The notes beneath the pieces are model-generated. The model was not told the origin of the DNA and did not search any database. It saw only the letters and a program-made list of their open reading frames with translations. Below, in pieces: positions 22,532 through 30,734 of a stretch of DNA of 35,573 nt. Both the position numbers and the translations under genes were made by a program. Where the stretch lies: the NCBI RefSeq assembly GCF_009649815.1, contig NZ_WJIC01000049.1:1-35573 (forward strand), given 5' to 3'. Source of the DNA: Nocardia sp. SYP-A9097. Its GTDB lineage: Bacteria > Actinomycetota > Actinomycetes > Mycobacteriales > Mycobacteriaceae. How positions within the stretch are numbered: position 1 is the first letter of the stretch; each line of letters starts with the position of its first letter.

Positions 22532-22788
22532 TCTCAGAACCGTGGCGGTTCAGCGGACCTTCTCCATCGTCCTGGGCCACGCGAATCGCTTTGACCAGCG
22601 AAATCTCAAGCAAGATAGTGGATCTGCCATCCAGATCCGCCAAGGTCCGAGGTTCCGCCGCTTTTCCGAGCCCTACAGCTCAGCTGTAGGGTCGCAAAAT
22701 TCGTGGCATCTCACGATGCCGCGACCTGTGAATTTTGAGTTGTCTCAGATCCTGTCGCCGGCCGTCAGTCTCAGAACCGTGGCGGTTC
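22532..22788. repeat. Direct 20-bp repeats, 237 bp apart, within longer imperfect copies
   Basis: TCTCAGAACCGTGGCGGTTC is identical at 22532-22551 and 22769-22788, with weaker similarity for about 30 further bases (cggacc, then tccatcg and cctgg). Each 20-mer contains the palindrome GAACCG-tgg-CGGTTC. Confidence 0.75.
22671..22737. repeat. Cluster of nested and overlapping inverted repeats
   Basis: CCCTACAGCT and its complement form a 10-bp stem with a one-base centre (22671-22691). Next, GTCGC (22691-22695) pairs with GCGAC (22721-22725), enclosing GGCATC-tcac-GATGCC (22705-22720). CAAAATTC (22695-22702) can pair with GAATTTTG (22730-22737). The folds partly compete, as in a switch or a structured recombination site. 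Confidence 0.6.
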
Positions 22789-23029
22789 TTCGGACCCGCT
22801 TCCATCGGCCTGGACCATTTGGAGCACTCAGACCGGTGTTCCTTATCGGAGATGGCCGTTCCGCCACCCTGAGATACGTTGGAGCCGTACCCTTTTCAAG
22901 CCCGACACGCCGCTTGTGGTCGGGCGAGGAGCCAGTCCGCTGGCAGCGTGAACCGTCGAGAGCGCCACGACCTACAACAGGGCCAGTGCGCTCTCGTTGA
23001 ACTGCCATCATCAACCGCAGGGGAACTCT

Positions 23030-23352
23030 ATGCGCCGCACCGTGATGTCTCTTTCCGCCGTCTTATTCGCGCAACCACTGATCAACTGTGCGCGCAACAG
23101 GAGTGGCCGCGGCCAGTGCCCGGTGGGGCCGAGGGCAAGGTCGCGATGCAACTAATCTTCGGCGCATTCTCCTGCTTCGACAAGGTCTCGGCGTTAGCGC
23201 CGGACGGCCACGACATCATGAACGACAGTTCGGGCGTTTCGGACTGGCGGATCGTCGATGTGTCGCCCATATCCGGGACGAAGATCGCGCGCACCCGTCC
23301 GGCATCGACAGGCAGTTTGGGCCGCGCGGTATGCGGCAGTAGCGTGCGTTGA
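23030..23352 (+). pseudogene. Secreted protein gene with a single frameshift
   Basis: ATG 23030 has AGGGG six bases upstream and opens a signal-peptide-like start (MRRTVMSLSAVLFA). That frame soon becomes nonsense. The neighbouring frame reads ATTDQLCAQQEWPRP at once and continues as sensible protein to a TGA at 23350-23352. One missing base near 23070 would join them, giving a protein of about 107 residues with a signal peptide cleaved around the AAT stretch. A sequencing error or real decay cannot be told apart. Function unknown. The repeat copy R6 overlaps the 3' end. Confidence 0.5.
23299..23352. repeat. Dispersed intergenic repeat, partial copy R6
   Basis: Ends in GCGGTATGCGGCAGTAGCG followed by TGCGTT, matching the right half of the family consensus. 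It lies just past the stop of the minus-strand methyltransferase gene. Confidence 0.45.
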
Positions 23353-23365
23353 TGTCAGATCCGAG

Positions 23366-24145
23366 TCAGTGCTCGGTTCGGGCGATTGCCAATAGGTGTG
23401 CGCTGGCATTGATCAGCAGTGGGTCCTGCTCGAGCATTCGTGCACAGTGCAATGCCGCTGTCACGAGAGATGGAAAGTTGTGTTGTCCGGCGTGATCGAG
23501 TGTGGGCCAGGCCGGACCTTCGATGCCGTAGATCTCGACATCCAGGAGACCGGCTGCCTCGATCTCTGTACGGAGTTCGTCTGCGGTATGCCAGTGAGTG
23601 CGAACGAAACCGACGTGGCCGTCGTAGTCGCCCGTGGCGATCACAACGCGCACCGCATCTGTCAGCATGTCGTCGAGGCGGCCGTTGGTGCCGGTCTCCA
23701 GGGCCGACAGGTAGCGACTTATCGCGGCCACGATCAGGATGCCTCCAGGGCGAAGTACGCGCACTGCCTCATTCAATGCTGTTGTGCGCTCTTCGGATTC
23801 GGTGAGGTGGTACATCGGTCCGAGCAGCAGGACGGCGTCGACGCCGCTGGCGGGAGCGGGCAGCTGCCGGGCATCGCCGAGTTCCGCGGTCACCCCGGGC
23901 AGCGTCGCAGCCATCTCGACGTGTTCGGGTACCGGGTCGATGAGGTGCACGGTGTGACCGTCGTTCGCCAACCATTCGGCATGGACTCCGGTGCCGCCCC
24001 CGACATCCAGCACTCTCATCGGCGCCGTGAGGACGCGCCGGATCAGTTCTTGCGTGCGAAGGAACTCCAGACGTCCGTGGGGGGATCTGGACAGGCGATC
24101 GTCTTCCGAGGCGTTGGAATACTGCTGTGCGAGATCAGAAGTCAT
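23366..24145 (-). CDS. Class I SAM-dependent methyltransferase
   Basis: 259 residues from ATG 24145, preceded by CAGGA. It shows motif I VLDVGGGTGVHAEW at 45-58, an acidic end of strand two (HLIDPVPEHV), then GDARQL and the strand VDAVLLLGPMYHL (motif IV), and VRVLRPGGILIVAAI (motif VI). The overall plan resembles the Methyltransf_11/25 group that modifies small molecules. The C-terminal region (about 180-259) is a helical cap with no marker of substrate. It stands alone between dispersed repeat copies R6 and R2, with no biosynthetic neighbours, so the substrate is unknown. Confidence 0.85.
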   Translation of the reverse strand: MTSDLAQQYSNASEDDRLSRSPHGRLEFLRTQELIRRVLTAPMRVLDVGGGTGVHAEWLANDGHTVHLIDPVPEHVEMAATLPGVTAELGDARQLPAPASGVDAVLLLGPMYHLTESEERTTALNEAVRVLRPGGILIVAAISRYLSALETGTNGRLDDMLTDAVRVVIATGDYDGHVGFVRTHWHTADELRTEIEAAGLLDVEIYGIEGPAWPTLDHAGQHNFPSLVTAALHCARMLEQDPLLINASAHLLAIARTEH

Positions 24146-24221
24146 ATCGAATCCTGAGCCGTGTTGGTACAGGGCGGCAACAGAATATGCCTGTTGCCGC
24201 TTCGGGCCACCGCACGCAACT

Positions 24222-24336
24222 CGGCAGTTCAGTGCGTTCGGCCGGCGTCAGATCGGCACAGCCGGTTGATCTTTGGGCGTCCCGCGCTGGCCGTTCCGCT
24301 CAGCGCGATCAGCGGCAGTAGCGGGCGTTGGCCGGT
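24222..24336. repeat. Dispersed intergenic repeat, copy R2
   Basis: Longest copy. It opens with GTGCGTTCGGCCGG and closes with GGCGTTGGCCGG. Its central 41 bases (24277-24317) are identical to those of copy R3 and include GCGCTG and CAGCGC, which can form a hairpin. Confidence 0.7.
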
Positions 24337-24382
24337 GAAACGATGCAAAGATCCGCTCAATACGGTTGACGAGAGGGTCAGC

Positions 24383-25003
24383 TCAGTCCGCCAGGTAGAA
24401 CAGTCCCCAACTTCGCCTTTCGGCCTCTTCGACGATTGCACCCCAATCTTGCAGTAGCTCTGCCCATCCGGTGAAGTCCCTGAACCAAGGAACATACTCA
24501 CTGAGCTCCGCGGTGATCGCGGGTCGTAGATCCTCGACTCGGCCAGCGCATTCGCGCCACGCCTGCGCCAAGGCGGTGACCCCGGCCGGGGAGAACGCCG
24601 TCAGCCGATCGTTGAATTTCTCCAGCGGCAAACCACACGACCTATTCGGGCCGTTCGTGCCATCATCGCTGTCCCCCAGCAGGGGACCGAGGAACCGGTC
24701 GAACGGATCGACCAGATCAGCGGGCGTCTCGGTGCGTTCGCGAGTGCCGTCCCACAATTTCCACAGACCCCAGTGGGTTTTCAACGATCTGGTAGCGCCT
24801 CCACGAAAAGCGCATTCGCCGTACCACGGTGTCAGTTCCGAAGGCGGCCAACGGAACCGGGCATCTTTGTAATACGGTTCGTCTCGCTCGTAGTCCGGCG
24901 GGATCGCGTAGAACAGATCCAAGATCCCGTCCATCCCAGCCCTATTCAGGGTTTCGGTCAGGCAATCCCACTGCGCGATGGCCGGGTAGATATCAACGCC
25001 CAT
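24383..25003 (-). CDS. Hypothetical protein (206 aa), Trp-rich
   Basis: 206 residues from ATG 25003. The alternative start further upstream at 25078 has no better signal. The protein is soluble, acidic and unusually rich in Trp and Pro, with blocks GVDIYPAIAQWD, GILDLFYAIPPDYERDEPYY, and ELTPWYGECAF. The C-terminal part is helical (DFTGWAELLQDWGAIVEEAE). The pattern looks like a conserved actinobacterial protein, but I do not know its role. It is flanked by dispersed repeat copies R2 and R3. Confidence 0.7.
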   Translation of the reverse strand: MGVDIYPAIAQWDCLTETLNRAGMDGILDLFYAIPPDYERDEPYYKDARFRWPPSELTPWYGECAFRGGATRSLKTHWGLWKLWDGTRERTETPADLVDPFDRFLGPLLGDSDDGTNGPNRSCGLPLEKFNDRLTAFSPAGVTALAQAWRECAGRVEDLRPAITAELSEYVPWFRDFTGWAELLQDWGAIVEEAERRSWGLFYLAD

Positions 25004-25142
25004 GCCCGCATCATGTACTCGATCCAGATTCAGCACCAGCGGATATCCCCCAGCGACGCTCTCGGCTCGCGCACCCACCGACCCACGTCACCTGACCAGA
25101 CCAGCTGAACATCGGCGGTGGGCGACGTTCCGCCAACCTCAG

Positions 25143-25229
25143 ATCGCCGCTGTCGGCTGATCTTTCGTCGCGTCCCGCGCTGGCCGTTCCGCTCAGCGCG
25201 ATCAGCGGCAATGTAGTGCGTTCGTGGTA
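25143..25229. repeat. Dispersed intergenic repeat, copy R3
   Basis: Bases 25170-25210 are identical to 24277-24317 (41 bp). It ends with GTAGTGCGTTCG. It lies between the 206-residue gene and the hydrolase. Confidence 0.7.
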
Positions 25230-25300
25230 TCGCCACCAAGCCTCAACACCAGATGCCCCCAGTGTCCTGCACCGGGCTCTTTCTGCCCTGCGCGACCGGT

Positions 25301-26038
25301 TCAGAGTTTGCTCAGCGCCACCTTGATGAGGTCCGCCGTGCGGCGCGGCTGGGCAATGAAGGCCGCATGGGAGCCGTCGACCTCCTCGGTGCTCGCGCCC
25401 ATCCGCTCGGCCATGAAGCGCTGTGCCTGAGGGGAGAGGGCGTTGTCATGCCGCGCGATCTGGTACCAGGACGGGATGGACTTCCAACCGGCCCCCGTGG
25501 CCTGCTCAGCAAATGCCGCTGCCGCGATCGGCCTTTGGGCGAGGCTCATGGCCAGGGCCAGCTCGGCGGGAAGGTCGGCACACATCGACTCGTGGAAGCC
25601 GTCCGCGTCGAGGTACATGTCCGGGCCGCCCGCGGCACCGTGCGCCTCGTAGGAGGTCAGCCGTATGGTCTCGGCCAGCATCGAGGGCGGGAAGGGGTCA
25701 ATGACGTCGGCGCAGCTTTCGCCCTCGTCGAGACCGAACGCGGCGAGGTAGACCAGACCCGCCACGTTGTCGAGGTCGGCGGAGGCCTGCGTGATCACGG
25801 CACCGCCGTACGAGTGCCCCACCAGCAGGACGGGGCCGTGGATGTCACCGGCGACCGCGCGGACCGCCGCCGCATCACCGGCCAGACCCCGCAAGGGGTT
25901 CGGCGCCGCGACGACGCGGTGCCCGGCAGCCGTCAGCTCGCGGATCACCCCCGTGAACCCGGAGGCGTCGGCAAAGGCTCCATGCACCAGGACGACCACG
26001 GGCGCGCCCGACTCGGTCGGCTGGACGGTTTCGGACAT
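25301..26038 (-). CDS. Alpha/beta hydrolase
   Basis: 245 residues from ATG 26038, with AGGAG upstream. A typical small hydrolase: oxyanion-hole HGA at 19-21 after VVVLVHG, nucleophile elbow GHSYG with Ser76, Asp198 (ARHDNA) and His224 (VDGSHAAF). It matches the esterase/haloperoxidase-like group of about 240 residues common in actinobacteria. The divergent LysR-type regulator 200 bases away is likely its controller, in the usual arrangement, and a shared operator is expected in the gap. The substrate is unknown. Confidence 0.9.
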   Translation of the reverse strand: MSETVQPTESGAPVVVLVHGAFADASGFTGVIRELTAAGHRVVAAPNPLRGLAGDAAAVRAVAGDIHGPVLLVGHSYGGAVITQASADLDNVAGLVYLAAFGLDEGESCADVIDPFPPSMLAETIRLTSYEAHGAAGGPDMYLDADGFHESMCADLPAELALAMSLAQRPIAAAAFAEQATGAGWKSIPSWYQIARHDNALSPQAQRFMAERMGASTEEVDGSHAAFIAQPRRTADLIKVALSKL

Positions 26039-26227
26039 GATTGGGCTCCTTGGTACGAATAGCTATTTCGCTGCTGATGTGAACGGGATCGTTGAGGAGA
26101 CGCCGTCGCCGTCGCGTGAAGCGATGTTGCTCACGCCATCGATCTTGGGGCGGACTCGGGTGGGGCGTCCAAGACCGAGTGGGTGCGCGGCGATACCGCG
26201 CGGGTATCGGTCGTGGTCAGCGCCGGA

Positions 26228-26233
26228 TACGAT
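26228..26233 (+). promoter_or_regulatory. -10 box TACGAT, leaderless GTG start
   Basis: TACGAT ends six bases before GTG 26240 of the LysR gene, placing the transcription start near the start codon. The divergent hydrolase promoter must lie in the same 200-base gap. Confidence 0.5.
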
Positions 26234-26239
26234 GACGCG

Positions 26240-27079
26240 GTGGAGACACGGGAGCTGCGCTATTTCGTCGCCGTCGCGGAGGAGTTGCACTTCGGGCGGG
26301 CGGCGCAGCGGCTCGCCATGGCGCAACCACCGCTCTCACGGGCGATCCAGCAGCTCGAACGGCGGCTCGGAGTGGTTCTGCTGCACCGTACTGCGCGCGA
26401 AGTCGTCTTGACCGACGCCGGGTCGGTGCTTCTGCGGGAGGCCCGGGCCGCACTCGACGCGGTCGAAGCCGCCGAGCGCCGCACCCGCCGCGCAGCTGCC
26501 GAGCGGCCCGGTGTGGTGCTGGCCACGAAAGCCGGAGCGGCCGGCGAACTGTTGTCGAAGCTGCTGGACGCCTACGCCGCCGAGCCCGGCGCGGTCGCCG
26601 TCGAGGTGATGCTGTGCGGGCCCGGCGAGCAGGAAAAGTTGCTACGCGACGGGCGCGCCGACGTTACTCTGCTCCAGCGGCCCTTCGACACGACGGCCGG
26701 ACTGGACACCGAGGACCTGCACACCGAACCGCAGGTCGTGGTCCTACCCGCGGGGCACCCCTCAGCCACACGACCCCATATGTCGATAGCCGAGGTCAAC
26801 GCCCTGACGGACCTGCCCTTGCCGCGCTGGCCCCGACGGGACGGTGGCTATCCGGACGGACCTGGCCCGCAGGTGCGCGACCACACCCAGCTGTTCCAGC
26901 TGATCGCGCTCGGACGGGCCTGCGCGGTCGTGCCCGAGTCCCTCCGAGCCCACCTGCGCGAGGATCACGCGACAGTGCCGGTGCCGGACGCACCGGCTGT
27001 CACGACCGTCATCGCCTGGCCGCCACACAGCAGATCCAAAGCCGTCGCCGACCTCGTCCGCACCGCGACACGCCTCTAG
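26240..27079 (+). CDS. LysR-family transcriptional regulator
   Basis: 279 residues from GTG 26240. The reading frame to 26183 has no supporting signal. Residues 1-60 are the LysR winged helix (ETRELRYFVAVAEELHFGRAA, then AMAQPPLSRAIQQLERRLG). Residues 85-275 are the two-lobed co-inducer domain with an alternating alpha/beta pattern (VEVMLCGPGEQEKLLRDGR, then a QVVVLPAGHP strand). It is divergent from the hydrolase gene, which it probably controls by binding between them. The sensed ligand is unknown. Confidence 0.88.
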   Translation: METRELRYFVAVAEELHFGRAAQRLAMAQPPLSRAIQQLERRLGVVLLHRTAREVVLTDAGSVLLREARAALDAVEAAERRTRRAAAERPGVVLATKAGAAGELLSKLLDAYAAEPGAVAVEVMLCGPGEQEKLLRDGRADVTLLQRPFDTTAGLDTEDLHTEPQVVVLPAGHPSATRPHMSIAEVNALTDLPLPRWPRRDGGYPDGPGPQVRDHTQLFQLIALGRACAVVPESLRAHLREDHATVPVPDAPAVTTVIAWPPHSRSKAVADLVRTATRL

Positions 27080-27295
27080 TGTCTGCGCCTCAAAGGCACA
27101 GGACGCTAGCGACTGCCGCTGCTCAGGGCGAAATCGGCTTCGATGACCAGCCGACCTCGACGATGGCCTACTGGAGGTCGCGGGCCGTGATGGACGGCCG
27201 AGATGCACTTCGACACAGCACATCTGGTCGGCACCGAGGCTATCGAGGCTTCTTCGTCAAGATCGACGCACATCAACGGCAACGAGTTCTAGTTT
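27080..27295. other. Short gap after the LysR gene
   Basis: Fragments of protein-like text occur in two frames (for example MHFDTAHLVGTEAIEAS at about 27204), with stops close by. I see no intact gene. Confidence 0.45.
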
Positions 27296-27484
27296 TTGCG
27301 GGTGGCTGTACCGCACCTGGGGTCGATCACCGTCGACTGCAACGATCCGACCGAGTTGACGGCCTTTTGGGCTGAGCAAGTGCCGAGTTCTGTTCGACCC
27401 GGCCGGGCATCCTTTCTGCTTATGCCTGCCACCGGGCGCGTGACAGCGGCCAAAGTGGCTGTGCGGCAGGAATGTTGGCGTTAG
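27296..27484 (+). pseudogene. N-terminal fragment of a VOC (glyoxalase-like) protein
   Basis: The first 30 residues (VAVPHLGSITVDCNDPTELT, then AFWAEQV) match the opening strand and helix of VOC/glyoxalase-like proteins of actinobacteria. The rest of the 120-residue domain is missing: the sequence after residue 30 is unrelated. It is therefore the 5' end of a truncated gene, and it abuts the tail of a hydrolase gene on the opposite strand. Confidence 0.55.
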
Positions 27485-27660
27485 GCCTTTGTCCAGTCGC
27501 GGATCGCGGCGATGAACTCTTCGGGTGCGTCGGATTCCACGTAGGTGCCGGCGCCTTCGACGATCACGGTCGTGTGATCGGTGAACGTGGCTTCCAGTCG
27601 CTGACGTTCCTGGGGACGGAGGGCGATGTCGGCGTCGTGGTATCGAGCGTCGAGGGACAT
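27481..27660 (-). pseudogene. C-terminal fragment of an alpha/beta hydrolase
   Basis: Fifty-nine residues from ATG 27660 to TAA 27481-27483. It reads as the final helices of a dehalogenase-like alpha/beta hydrolase: LRPQERQRLEATFTDHTTV leading to VIVEGAGTYVESDAPEEF, where the usual catalytic His of GAGHY is Thr. The nucleophile domain is absent. It meets the VOC fragment end to end (overlapping by four bases), a sign that the two truncated genes were joined by a deletion or recombination event. Confidence 0.55.
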
Positions 27661-27942
27661 CCCAAGATCATAGTTTTCGCTGGCAGAGCGGCACGTCCCA
27701 GCGTCGTGTCATCGGCATGTGCGGATACTGGCGGCCTCGGATCGGCAACGGCTGGTTGATCTTCCGCCGAGCTGCGCTGGCCGACTCGGTCAGCGCGCCA
27801 CGCGGCAAAATAGTGTGTTCAAACGAGGTCGAGAGGTTATCGAACGGTCGATGATTGAGATGCTGGCCGAATCTGCCAGCGCGGTACGGGTGCCAGAACG
27901 ATGTGTTCGCTGGCGACCGATCGCGCAGCGGTGGGGCGGTCA
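27661..27942. other. Gap containing dispersed repeat copy R4
   Basis: No gene seen. The 91-codon frame on the minus strand runs through the repeat and is a shadow. Confidence 0.5.
27730..27822. repeat. Dispersed intergenic repeat, copy R4
   Basis: Keeps the order GGATCGGCAACGGCTGG, TTGATCTT, GCGCTGGCCGA, CAGCGC and GCGGCA. Here the hairpin arms are nearly a perfect palindrome, although the bases differ from copies R2 and R3. Confidence 0.6.
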
Positions 27943-28467
27943 CTACTGCCGGTTGTTAATTCCGCGCTGAATGGCGAGCATCACGCCACCGACCAGCAGC
28001 AGACCCACCAGGAAAGGCAGTGCTCCCGCAACAAAGGCCTTGCCACCCTCGGCTGCGGCCGGGATCACCAGAGCCAGAAGCACGATGGCGCCCAGCACGG
28101 GCAGTACCTTGAATATCTTTTCCGTCGCACCGATCCAGCCTCCGGGACCGGCTTCCAACCGCCAATCTAGCGCGGCCAACTCGGCTCTGATCAGATCGCC
28201 GGTCCTGTCGCGTGGGTCCCGGTCGCTCTCCGATGGCAGATCGCCCGGCCCGTCGTCTCGCCGATACACCGGCGACACCCACGCGCGGCTGTTGTTTTCA
28301 TCCAACCGTAGGTGATATCGAAACGGTGTGCGTGTCTGCCGATGGCTGAAAGGGCGCTCGACCTCCAAACCATCGTCGACAAAGCGCACCTGGAAGGGAG
28401 TGCTGCCCAAGGCGGCCCGCAGTCGATCTTCCAACACTATCAACTTCGACTCGTCCACCTCACCCAC
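27943..28467 (-). CDS. Membrane protein with two C-terminal helices
   Basis: 174 residues from GTG 28467. The first 110 residues are a soluble charged domain (an FQVRFVDDGLEVERPF strand region, then EVERPFSHRQTRTPFRYHL). Two hydrophobic segments follow at about 119-137 and 145-167, with a short charged end. TATGGT six bases before the GTG suggests a leaderless start. The soluble N-terminal domain would face the cytoplasm. Family unknown. Confidence 0.7.
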   Translation of the reverse strand: MGEVDESKLIVLEDRLRAALGSTPFQVRFVDDGLEVERPFSHRQTRTPFRYHLRLDENNSRAWVSPVYRRDDGPGDLPSESDRDPRDRTGDLIRAELAALDWRLEAGPGGWIGATEKIFKVLPVLGAIVLLALVIPAAAEGGKAFVAGALPFLVGLLLVGGVMLAIQRGINNRQ

Positions 28468-28473
28468 AAGATC

Positions 28474-28479
28474 ACCATA
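28474..28479 (-). promoter_or_regulatory. -10 box TATGGT, leaderless GTG start
   Basis: TATGGT ends six bases before the GTG at 28467. Confidence 0.45.
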
Positions 28480-28920
28480 GGCGGTCGAGAGGTCATGTGC
28501 AGCAGCAGAACTTGGCCGAGGAAATGCTTGAGTGTTTCACGACGCCCGCCGCGGCAGGCGGCTACTCGCCTGAGGCAGACAGCCAGGCCGGATAGTACAC
28601 GGCATTCGGCAGAAGAGTGCGTTTGCCGGACACGCCCAAAGCGTCCGGACGCGCCCGTCGATGACGTCAGTTTTCGCCGATACCAACGGATCCCAGCCCG
28701 GTCGACTGACGCCAAAGTTCACCGATAACCGCTGTCAGGATTGACCAGCGTAGCCACGGAGTTCTTCACCAGATGAAATAGCGATCAGTGTCCTGTGCCA
28801 GTTGATCTGACGTATTGCCATCGTTCTGGCGCAAGCGCGTGGCCTCTGCCACCAACCTGACGCGGATCGATCGTTGCGACTGCCGTCCGGCGAATCCGGG
28901 CAGGTCTCGAACGGACCCGA
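28480..28920. other. Gap with partial dispersed repeat copy R5
   Basis: No convincing gene on either strand. Bases 28590-28632 contain CGGCAGAAGAGTGCGTT and flanks resembling the right half of the dispersed repeat. Confidence 0.45.
28590..28632. repeat. Dispersed intergenic repeat, partial copy R5
   Basis: CGGCAGAAGAGTGCGTT matches the right half of the family (CGGCAGTAG, then GTGCGTT). Only weak similarity is seen on the left. Confidence 0.4.
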
Positions 28921-28926
28921 TACGCT
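28921..28926 (+). promoter_or_regulatory. -10 box TACGCT, leaderless ATG start
   Basis: TACGCT ends seven bases before ATG 28934. Confidence 0.5.
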
Positions 28927-28933
28927 CGAAAAC

Positions 28934-29467
28934 ATGATCATCTGGCTGAACGGAACCTTCGGAGCCGGAAAGACCACGACAGCAAGGGAATTGACCGCGC
29001 TGTTGCCAAAATCTCGGGTCTTCGACACCGAGGAAGTCGGGCTCATGCTCCGCCACGTCCTCGCCTCCGAAACGGTCCGGGACTTTCAGGACTGGCAGCC
29101 TTGGCGAGGACTGGTAGTGGCCGCAGCAACACAGATCCTCGACTACGTCGGCGGCGTCCTCGTCGTCCCCCAATCGGTTCTTGTCCACCAATACTGGCAA
29201 GAGATCCGCGCCGGACTCGAAAAGGCCCGCGTCCCACTGCATCACTTCGTTCTCCACGCCGAACGTGACGAACTCGTCCACCGCATCGAAACCGACGCCA
29301 GCAAAGCAAGCGCAGACGCACGGGGCTGGCGCCTGGACCATCTGGACGACTACGACGCTGCCCGCCCATGGCACCGCAAGGAAGCCCACATCATCGACAC
29401 CACGGGTCTGCAGCCGCATCAAGTCGCAGCCCTGATCGCCACGGACACAGGCATAGCCGTCAACTGA
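28934..29467 (+). CDS. TmrB-like P-loop ATPase/kinase
   Basis: 177 residues from ATG 28934, the start matching the family and the leaderless promoter; the longer frame to 28874 is not needed. A Walker A motif GTFGAGKT lies at residues 7-14, preceded by strand MIIWLN. An FDTEEVG stretch follows, and the strand GGVLVVPQSVL probably lines the nucleotide site. The C-terminal HHFVLHAERDELVHRIE and RLDHLDDYDAARPW blocks are typical of TmrB-like and zeta-type nucleoside kinases. TmrB of Bacillus confers tunicamycin resistance. Here the substrate is unknown and there is no resistance context. Confidence 0.8.
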   Translation: MIIWLNGTFGAGKTTTARELTALLPKSRVFDTEEVGLMLRHVLASETVRDFQDWQPWRGLVVAAATQILDYVGGVLVVPQSVLVHQYWQEIRAGLEKARVPLHHFVLHAERDELVHRIETDASKASADARGWRLDHLDDYDAARPWHRKEAHIIDTTGLQPHQVAALIATDTGIAVN

Positions 29468-30097
29468 CCGCCATCACAGCCAGCCCGGCGCTCGCAACGA
29501 ACCCCGCCTGCGCCAACAATCTGGCAGAACACGTCGGGCGCGATCTGCCAGAAACCTGACGCACCCCAGCTCACGACTCCGTCACTGCGTCACGTCATCT
29601 GGCACAGGACAATCAGAAGTAGTTTTCGCCGAAAATCGGGCGCATATGCCGTAATCCGTTGGCTGGCAACATGTTAGGCTATGGGACCGGAGCAGGGTTG
29701 CTCCGAAGGCAAGCACCGAATGCGCAGGTCAGACGAACTTCGTTGTTTTTTCTGCGAAAACTACAAGTGACGCCAATTGCATCGGATGCGACCTCGGCGG
29801 CGGTGCTTCATCTCGCCTGCCCGGCGATGGTGATTCCGTTCTGGGGCAATCGAATTCGTCGATAGTGTGACCCCCGAGGTCGAGATGTCGATAGATGCTC
29901 CGGTAGGCGGGCTATGCCCATCTACCAGCGGTTACTTCGCTGGTCGCATCTGATGAGAGATTCTCGCACCAGATGCGAGTCCGCAAACGTGACTTCGCTT
30001 TGGCGCTCACCTGGGCCGACTGCGTCCCCTCGCACCGGCCAGGCAACCTCCGCAGCAGGAAACCGGAGCACTTCCGGCGACACTTGAATAGGCGACT
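29468..30097. other. Gene-poor stretch with two adjacent hairpins
   Basis: No gene is supported in this 630-base gap. The region 29924-29977 holds two adjacent hairpins and may be the terminator of the minus-strand gene ending at 30098, or a small RNA. Confidence 0.5.
29924..29977. terminator. Two tandem hairpins
   Basis: ACCAGCG pairs with CGCTGGT (29924-29944, 7-base loop). CGCATCTG pairs with CAGATGCG (29945-29952 with 29970-29977) and contains an inner GAGA/TCTC stem. They lie about 120 bases past the stop at 30098 on the minus strand. Confidence 0.45.
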
Positions 30098-30505
30098 TCA
30101 CCAGTCCGGGACCCCGATGAGGCCGCGGCCCTCGCGCTGGCGTTCGGCGATGTACTGATACCAGGCGGGTTCGCATGCGAGGTCGCCGATATGGAGATAC
30201 TGCTCATCGGGGGCGATGAGCAGTACTCGATTCCTGCGAGCGTCGATCACCGCGCGCCATCCGGCGGCGACGGGTGCGCGGTCGAAGTCGATATCGGTCA
30301 TGGGTGCAGCGCCGTGGGCTCGTACTGCCGATTCCAGGACGTCGCCGGAGACGAGTGCGCCGTCCTGTGCGATCTGGGCGACGCGGAACCGGGTGAGCAG
30401 TATCAGCACCGGTTCGCCGTCGATGGTTCCGGTGAGGATGTGCGCGTCGTCGATGTCGGCGCATACGGCATTGTCGGGGCCGATCGGGTGATCAGGGCTT
30501 CGCAC
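30098..30505 (-). CDS. Second copy of the two-member unknown family (135 aa)
   Basis: 135 residues from GTG 30505. It aligns with the frameshifted copy at 5020-5509 along most of its length: a Pro-rich start, then GEPVLILLTRFRVAQIA, a DGALVSGDVLESAVRA helix, PMTDIDFDRAP, a GWRAVIDARRNRVLLIAP strand pair, and a CEPAWYQYIAERQ end. This copy stops at GVPDW, about 45 residues before the likely natural end seen in the other copy, so its C-terminus may be lost. The upstream sequence is conserved with the first copy, including a -10 box TACCCT six bases before the GTG, pointing to a leaderless transcript. Function unknown; alternating strands and helices suggest a small globular alpha/beta protein. 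Confidence 0.7.
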   Translation of the reverse strand: MRSPDHPIGPDNAVCADIDDAHILTGTIDGEPVLILLTRFRVAQIAQDGALVSGDVLESAVRAHGAAPMTDIDFDRAPVAAGWRAVIDARRNRVLLIAPDEQYLHIGDLACEPAWYQYIAERQREGRGLIGVPDW

Positions 30506-30511
30506 GGGTCG

Positions 30512-30517
30512 AGGGTA
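30512..30517 (-). promoter_or_regulatory. -10 box TACCCT, leaderless GTG start
   Basis: TACCCT ends six bases before GTG 30505. Bases 30509-30525 are identical to 5514-5530 before the other copy. Confidence 0.6.
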
Positions 30518-30734
30518 TCGGCGAAACCGGTTCAGTCGCTGTGGTTTTGCGGTTCCGTCGGAGCTCTCGTGGGCCGCGAATGAGGATTCGTTCTGCTCGT
30601 GGAGGTTCGCGACTTCTGGTTCGTCGCCACGCGTGATTTGTTCGGATGCGCGGGGTGCTTGGTCTGGTTCTCGGTTCGAGCAGCACATGCGAAAGCGGTC
30701 CGCTATCGTGTGCGCTGATTCCGGGAGGGACATC

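Larger units (their letters stand above)
22452..23029. other. Gene-free stretch with duplicated segment and hairpin cluster
   Basis: No convincing reading frame. It contains two copies of a segment of about 50 bp and, between them, stacked inverted repeats, described as separate repeat features. Confidence 0.6.

Noticed and set aside
23396..24157. Plus-strand open frame of 253 codons
   Set aside because: Antisense to the methyltransferase with a clear motif I.
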